From positions 1-6,557 of the forward strand of contig JAOUEK010000119.1 in NCBI GenBank assembly GCA_029858755.1: a stretch of 6,557 nt of DNA, in the 5' to 3' direction. Position numbers and translations under genes: made by a program. Below the pieces are notes generated by a model that saw only the letters and a list, made by a program, of their open reading frames with translations, was not told where the DNA came from and did not search any database. Of the stretch, positions 5,901-6,557 are shown in pieces. Positions within the stretch are counted from its first letter, which is position 1. Every line of letters starts with the position of its first letter. Source of the stretch: Thermoleophilia bacterium (GTDB lineage: Bacteria > Actinomycetota > Thermoleophilia > Gaiellales > Gaiellaceae).

Positions 5901-6397
5901 CGCCACAGCTCCGCCAGCTCCGTGCCGAGGTCGTTGACGACGCGCTCCGCGATCGCGCCGAGCGTGTAGTCGACGGTCGCGTTGCCGCGGCGGCCGAGAA
6001 CGCCGCCGCGGCCCGGCGGGTCGACGTCGAGCTCGGCATCCTCGCCGAGCTGCATCCGCGCCGTCCGTGACAGGCGCTCGAGCAGATCCGGGTAGCCGGG
6101 ATCGCTGCGGAGCTCGAGCGCCGCCTCGCGCGCCCGACGCCTGAGCTCCTCGAGTTGACGGCGCTCCGCCTGGAGTCGCAGCTCGCGCGCACGTCGGCTG
6201 GCCGCGGCCCGGCGGCGTGCCGCCTCCCCCTCGGCGACTCGCTCCCCGTCGAGCCGTCCCTGCGTCGCCAGGCGGGCGGCCTCCGCCTCGGCCTCGGCGA
6301 CGATGCGAGCACACCGGTTCGTCACGTCGGTGCGCCGCCGGGTCGCGTCGAGGGCCGTCTCGGCCCGCAGCGCCCGTCGTAGAGGCACGAGGTTCAT
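5897..6397 (-). CDS. atpE (ntpE): V/A-type ATPase subunit E (peripheral stalk)
   Basis: 166 residues. The N-terminal two thirds (about 1-95) is a long charged, Ala/Arg/Glu-rich helix with coiled-coil character (RIVAEAEAEAARLATQGRLD at 31-50; QAERRQLEELRRRAREAALE at 76-95). The C-terminal globular part ends in GRGGVLGRRGNATVDYTLGA (129-148) followed by IAERVVNDLGTELAELW, matching the subunit E signature in which a GGV strand is followed by D-x-TL and a last helix. In the enzyme, E pairs with a G/H partner and holds the head still against the membrane subunit I. It is shorter than the usual 185-200 residues, mainly in the stalk or the start of the globular domain. The ATG at 6397 is preferred because it overlaps the stop of subunit F as ATGA; the extra upstream sequence in this frame is a shadow of F. 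The stop overlaps the A start (GTGA). The low-complexity helix makes the family call rest mostly on the C-terminus and the context. Confidence 0.85.
   Translation of the reverse strand: MNLVPLRRALRAETALDATRRRTDVTNRCARIVAEAEAEAARLATQGRLDGERVAEGEAARRRAAASRRARELRLQAERRQLEELRRRAREAALELRSDPGYPDLLERLSRTARMQLGEDAELDVDPPGRGGVLGRRGNATVDYTLGAIAERVVNDLGTELAELWR
5909..5912 (-). promoter_or_regulatory. Shine-Dalgarno deciding the GTG start of subunit A
   Basis: On the minus strand GGAG lies 8 nt upstream of the GTG at 5900, inside the last codons of subunit E. With the GTGA overlap it supports this non-ATG start over any upstream codon in the same frame. Confidence 0.5.
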
Positions 6398-6557
6398 GCC
6401 GGGAGCACCACCCAGAGCGGCGCAGTCACGGGGAGGCGCTCGGGGAGGGCGGACCGCGCCTCGGGCGTGAGCAGCACGAGCGCGACGTCGTCCGCGAGCC
6501 CGTCCCACGCCCGGCGGACGTGCTCCGGGTCGACCGCCTCCACGATCTCGGTGCCCG
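6394..6557 (-). CDS. atpF (ntpG): V/A-type ATPase subunit F, C-terminal fragment (runs off right edge)
   Basis: The last 53 codons of a minus-strand gene, entering at the right edge and ending with a TGA at 6396-6394 that overlaps the subunit E ATG as ATGA. The visible chain reads as a segment DPEHVRRAWDGLADDVALVL (9-28), then LTPEARSALPERL (29-41), then PLWVVLPA at the C-terminus. This fits the second half of subunit F, a small (about 100 residue) alpha/beta protein that binds the foot of the D shaft: a helix, a strand ending in a V-V-L-L-T/D turn, another helix, and a final hydrophobic strand reaching P-x-x-x-x-L-P. The N-terminal half lies outside the window. Position next to E, A, B and D supports the call strongly. 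The fragment is too short to judge completeness. Confidence 0.78.
   Translation of the reverse strand, partial: GTEIVEAVDPEHVRRAWDGLADDVALVLLTPEARSALPERLPVTAPLWVVLPA

Noticed and set aside
5901..6314. Upstream extension of subunit A
   Set aside because: It is an out-of-frame reading of subunit E; the GTG at 5900 has a ribosome site and gives the canonical A N-terminus.
1..6557. Search for CRISPR-like direct repeats, tRNA-like cloverleaves, IS ends or inteins (for example at the subunit A P-loop)
   Set aside because: No regularly spaced repeats, transposase motifs or RNA-gene patterns were seen; subunit A is continuous through the P-loop, and nearly all bases are accounted for by coding sequence.

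Overview
This is a GC-rich (above roughly 70% by eye), densely packed bacterial window. It holds part of a rotary V/A-type (archaeal-type) ATPase operon on the minus strand and a small two-gene plus-strand operon that converges on it. The GC content, GTG starts, 4-bp start/stop overlaps and a bacterial V/A-ATPase suggest a high-GC lineage such as a deep-branching actinobacterium. Deinococcota or a similar phylum is also possible. No rRNA or other marker gene is present, so this placement is weak.

Layout, left to right. (1) Bases 1-253, minus strand: the N-terminal 84 codons of a probable exported protein that runs off the left edge. (2) Bases 254-302: a 49-bp divergent intergenic gap, the only place for the promoters of the two outward-reading units. 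(3) Bases 303-2179, plus strand: an ATP-grasp ligase overlapping by GTGA with a polysaccharide-deacetylase-like protein. (4) Bases 2180-2195: a 16-bp convergent gap holding a short GC hairpin. (5) Bases 2196-6557, minus strand: in transcription order (right to left), V/A-ATPase subunits F (3' end only), E, A, B and D. Adjacent genes overlap by ATGA, GTGA, ATGA and 20 bp, so they look like one translationally coupled operon ending at atpD.

How the genes work together. A and B form the alternating hexameric head, with catalysis at A. D and F form the central rotor shaft, and E is the peripheral stalk. The membrane parts (I/a, K/c) and subunits C and G/H are not here and would be expected beyond the right edge. 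The ion (proton or sodium) and the preferred direction (ATP synthesis or hydrolysis) cannot be read from these subunits. The ATP-grasp/deacetylase-like pair has no obvious mechanistic link to the ATPase. It looks like a small biosynthetic or modifying cassette of unknown substrate.

I did not find mobile elements, CRISPR arrays, RNA genes or a defence-like system. The least explained content is the coupled ATP-grasp/deacetylase-like pair, the truncated exported protein, and the ATPase gene order with E placed between F and A.
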